A stretch of 5,996 bases of DNA from Clostridium sp. UBA1056. Its GTDB lineage: Bacteria; Bacillota; Clostridia; Clostridiales; Clostridiaceae. Of the stretch, positions 5,926 through 5,996 are shown in pieces (position 1 is the first letter of the stretch; each line of letters begins with the position of its first letter). A model generated the notes under the pieces. It ran no database searches. It was not told the origin of the DNA and worked only from the letters and a program-made list of their open reading frames with translations. The position numbers and the translations under genes were made by a program. The stretch lies in NCBI GenBank assembly GCA_002316385.1, contig DCDL01000064.1, positions 10,917-16,912 on the forward strand. Direction: 5' to 3'.

Positions 5926-5996
5926 CTTTATAACCTCTCTTGAGTTTTGTTAAATGAGCTGTCGCAAAATATATTACTAATCTTATATAAAATATT

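Noticed and set aside
1..5996. CRISPR array, tRNA or rRNA genes
   Set aside because: No regularly spaced direct repeats, cloverleaf-like GC-rich segments or rRNA motifs were seen on either strand.

Overview
The window is a very AT-rich, single-direction stretch: all six supported genes are on the minus strand, so transcription runs from high to low coordinates. Base composition, AGGAGG-type ribosome binding sites, tight translational coupling and the protein families all suggest a low-GC Firmicute, most likely Clostridium or a close relative. The species cannot be read from the sequence.

In order of transcription: (1) a DUF4430 lipoprotein (5925-5479), followed by a strong hairpin terminator (5435-5382). 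(2) A class I isoprenoid-synthase-fold enzyme (5180-3906), with its own promoter and a perfect 16-bp palindrome over the -35 region. (3) A two-gene ABC exporter, ATPase (3658-2939) and multi-spanning permease (2939-1368), overlapping by one base. (4) An AT-rich intergenic stretch with a promoter and a structured leader. (5) A coupled pair: a membrane-anchored DUF4430 protein (955-554) and an ECF-type S component with six membrane segments (552-37), one base apart.

Two functional themes can be inferred. The first is uptake: an extracellular DUF4430 domain (related to the C-terminal domain of transcobalamin/intrinsic factor) is co-translated with an ECF substrate-binding subunit, and a second DUF4430 lipoprotein lies nearby. 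This looks like surface capture and import of a vitamin-like molecule, perhaps a corrinoid. No EcfA/EcfT genes are present, so the S component would have to use a shared energizing module encoded elsewhere. The second is isoprenoid chemistry: a divergent prenyl/terpene synthase sits directly upstream of an ABC exporter, which might export or respond to its product. Whether the two themes are one system cannot be decided from this window.

Two starts were moved from the longest reading frame on ribosome-binding-site evidence: 955 instead of 1057, and 5180 instead of 5204. The plus-strand open frames are shadows of the minus-strand genes.
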